The position numbers were made by a program, and so were the translations under genes. Source: an uncultured Clostridia bacterium (lineage in GTDB: Bacteria > Bacillota > Clostridia > Peptostreptococcales > Anaerovoracaceae). Taken from it: a DNA stretch of 26,637 bases. Every line of letters starts with the position of its first letter. Position 1 is the stretch's first letter. Positions 25,072-26,637 of this stretch are shown piece after piece. The stretch spans positions 1 to 26,637 of the forward strand of contig CAKQNZ010000007.1 in assembly GCA_934255435.1 (NCBI GenBank), in the 5' to 3' direction. The notes beneath the pieces are model-generated. The model made no database searches. It was not told the DNA's origin and worked only from the letters and a program-made list of their open reading frames with translations.

Positions 25072-25098
25072 TATACTCCCCACCCTGCAGGCTGTCAA
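25070..25098 (-). promoter_or_regulatory. Consensus promoter of lrgAB
   Basis: On the minus strand a perfect TTGACA (25093-25098), a 17-bp spacer and a perfect TATAAT (25070-25075) give the strongest promoter in the window. The start lies about 40 bases before the lrgA ATG. Confidence 0.8.
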
Positions 25099-25151
25099 TC
25101 GATGCAGAGCATACTGTATGAAGTCGGAAAAAACAGAAAACCGACTATATA

Positions 25152-25186
25152 GAAAAAGCCTGCGGGAATACTATATCCCACAGGCT
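25152..25186 (-). terminator. Intrinsic terminator of the DUF4143 ATPase gene
   Basis: AGCCTG and GGGA pair with TCCC and CAGGCT with one internal mismatch around an 8-base loop. TTTTTC follows on the minus strand. It begins 14 bp after the stop codon. Confidence 0.8.
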
Positions 25187-25200
25187 CTCATAAACAAAAT

Positions 25201-26478
25201 TCAATTTTTCAACGCCGTGATCGGGATGACATAGACACCATCCGGCCGCTGATATGCCGCATTGGCCAGACCGCAGACGACCCCCAGGACAGCCGGCGGC
25301 CTGCCTTTTTCCTCGTTCTCTATGTCCCTTTTTATTTCCAGAAGAGATGCAGCTGCCGTGTCTATCTGATTCGCTCCCAGCTTTATTTCAAAAGCACACC
25401 AGCTACTGTCAGGAAGTTCAACGACCGCATCGATTTCTCTGCCATTATAGTCCTGATAATGATACAGCTTCGCTCCAAAGGATTCTGCATATATCTTCAG
25501 ATCCCGCTCACATAAAGCCTCAAACAGGAAACCCAGCGTTTCAAGATCATTGATAAGACTCTCAGGCGTGACCTTCAGCAGTGCACAAGCCAGTGACGGG
25601 TCTGCAAAATGTCTCTTGACAGCCTGTTTTACACGGACTGATGATCTGACCTTTGTTGCAAAAGGCGGCTGATCATCTGTTATGAACAGCCGTGCAAAGA
25701 TATCAAGATATTCTTTGACAGTCTCTACATCGATATCCTCATCATCTACTTCTTTTATGTCATTCTTCAACGTTTTATTCGTTACTGTCGTACTTTCGTT
25801 CCTGGCCAGCGAACGAAGCAGCAGCTTCATTTTTATCGTATTGCGTTTGATACCGTCCATACGATATACATCGTCATCGATAACAGCATTGAGATATTCC
25901 ATCGGCAGCAATGCTGCCTGATTGACAGGCAGCTCCAGACTGCCAGGCCATCCGCCCCGAACGATAAGTCTGATCAGTTCCCTGAGATCGACTTCACCTG
26001 ACATCACAGGCGTTATCTTTCCATGGCAGATCTCCTCAAGAGAAACCCTGCCTGATGAATCCCCCGATTCATACAAGGACATAGGTCTCATACGCAGCTT
26101 GGCGATGCGCCCTGCACCGCTGTGCATGATACCCTTATGGTTAGGTGTTGCTGAGCCGGTCAGGATATACTGTCCTTTCTGCGGAATCTGATCTACCTTG
26201 TAGCGTACCGCATCCCAGACAGGTGGCACCTCCTGCCATTCATCGATCAATCGCGGAAAGTCTCCGTCAAGGATCAGATCAGGTGACATTTCCGCCAGCT
26301 TCCTGTTCTGAAAATTTCCGGCCGGATCGCCAAGAAAGATACTGCTGCTGCTGTGGTACGACGATGTCCATGTCTTACCGCACCACTTAGGCCCCTCGAT
26401 GCATATCGCACCAAAGGTTTGTAAATATTCACTTATCTTATTGTCAATAATACGATGTATATACTTTTCTTTATCCAA
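25201..26478 (-). CDS. AAA_14/DUF4143 ATPase
   Basis: The protein of 425 residues starts, by my choice, at a TTG (26478). AGAGGTGAT, a long anti-16S match, ends four bases before that TTG, whereas a GTG at 26487 lies inside this site. Walker A is GPKWCGKT (residues 29-36), Walker B-like is LIDEWQEVP, and LTGSATP is the sensor segment. The C-terminal DUF4143 part has REIDAVVEL and, 15 residues on, AFEIKLG, a D...ExK arrangement like PD-(D/E)xK nuclease folds. This family is widespread in anaerobes, often multicopy and patchily distributed; its function is unknown, with proposals ranging from defence to regulation. It has its own promoter with a phased repeat array and its own terminator, so it is a single-gene unit. 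Confidence 0.88.
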   Translation of the reverse strand: MDKEKYIHRIIDNKISEYLQTFGAICIEGPKWCGKTWTSSYHSSSSIFLGDPAGNFQNRKLAEMSPDLILDGDFPRLIDEWQEVPPVWDAVRYKVDQIPQKGQYILTGSATPNHKGIMHSGAGRIAKLRMRPMSLYESGDSSGRVSLEEICHGKITPVMSGEVDLRELIRLIVRGGWPGSLELPVNQAALLPMEYLNAVIDDDVYRMDGIKRNTIKMKLLLRSLARNESTTVTNKTLKNDIKEVDDEDIDVETVKEYLDIFARLFITDDQPPFATKVRSSVRVKQAVKRHFADPSLACALLKVTPESLINDLETLGFLFEALCERDLKIYAESFGAKLYHYQDYNGREIDAVVELPDSSWCAFEIKLGANQIDTAAASLLEIKRDIENEEKGRPPAVLGVVCGLANAAYQRPDGVYVIPITALKN

Positions 26479-26497
26479 AATGATCACCTCTGGTTAT

Positions 26498-26526
26498 ATT
26501 ATGCCCCAACCCGAGATATTTTACAA
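26498..26526 (-). promoter_or_regulatory. Promoter of the DUF4143 ATPase gene
   Basis: On the minus strand TTGTAA (26521-26526), a 17-bp spacer and CATAAT (26498-26503) fit a sigma-A-type promoter. The spacer contains one full copy of the phased repeat. The leader would be only about 13 nt and consist mainly of the ribosome binding site. Confidence 0.45.
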
Positions 26527-26612
26527 GTTCAACCCGAGAGATTATGCTTTTTCAATCAGATTGTTTTTGCAATTCCAACCCGAGAGATTCTGAGATTTGA
26601 ACCCGAGAGATT
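26508..26612. repeat. Phased direct repeats AACCCGAGAGATT upstream of the ATPase
   Basis: Four copies of a 13-bp unit lie at 26508-26520 (one change, GATATT), 26531-26543, 26577-26589 and 26600-26612. Their starts are 23, 46 and 23 bp apart, so they sit on one 23-bp register. The skipped position near 26549-26562 has TTCAATCAGATT, which looks like a decayed copy missing about four bases. The copy nearest the gene fills the promoter spacer. The layout suggests cooperative protein binding on one face of the DNA. Confidence 0.8.
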
Positions 26613-26637
26613 TTTCTACCGTTCCGTGTCTGCTTTT

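Noticed and set aside
26508..26612. CRISPR array
   Set aside because: The repeated unit is only 13 bp with 10-bp gaps, has just four copies, and lies in a promoter with no cas genes nearby.

Overview
The window looks like a chromosomal segment of a low-to-mid GC Gram-positive anaerobe of the Bacillota, most likely class Clostridia. The reasons are AGGAGG-type ribosome binding sites, TTGACA/TATAAT-like promoters, an MMPL transporter paired with a heptad-repeat protein, GLUG/PEGA-like/FN3-like surface proteins, a TelA-family protein and an LrgAB pair. The genus cannot be fixed from sequence reading alone. Every gene I can support is on the minus strand. I saw no rRNA, tRNA, insertion sequence or CRISPR array.

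Layout from high to low coordinates, which is the direction of transcription. (i) 25201-26612: an AAA_14/DUF4143 ATPase whose promoter contains AACCCGAGAGATT repeats phased at 23, 46 and 23 bp. (ii) 22742-25098: lrgA (with an unusual 130-residue C-terminal tail), lrgB and a FadR-type GntR regulator. They sit behind a TTGACA-17-TATAAT promoter whose start region carries a PdhR/LldR-like operator. I read this as a probable pyruvate or organic-acid transport operon. (iii) 22548-22682: a 44-residue gene remnant, followed by a TelA-family gene (21166-22302) with its own promoter and a structured leader of about 145 nt. (iv) 11299-20650: two large exported proteins, both interrupted. A GLUG/PEGA-like/FN3-like surface protein of about 1974 codons has an in-frame TAG at codon 87. 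A subtilisin-family (S8) protease with PEGA-like repeats has a frameshift between its catalytic His and Ser, best explained by loss of one TA from a short TA tract. (v) 9815-11218: a four-helix membrane protein and a lipoprotein. (vi) 5364-9475: a LuxR-type regulator, an APC-family amino acid/amine permease and a YtcJ-type amidohydrolase, probably one uptake and hydrolysis unit. (vii) 1-4959: a TetR regulator, an MMPL (RND superfamily) exporter and a YhgE/Pip-like heptad-repeat protein cut by the window edge, a familiar efflux/envelope arrangement.

The most interesting points are the phased repeat array at the right edge, the matched operator/promoter/regulator set at lrgAB, and the two neighbouring broken or switchable surface genes. 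Also notable are a diverged 85-bp intergenic repeat present twice (about 5095 and 9676), the TelA leader with alternative pairings, and a plus-strand promoter-terminator pair (5202-5310) that could make a small RNA of about 75 nt.
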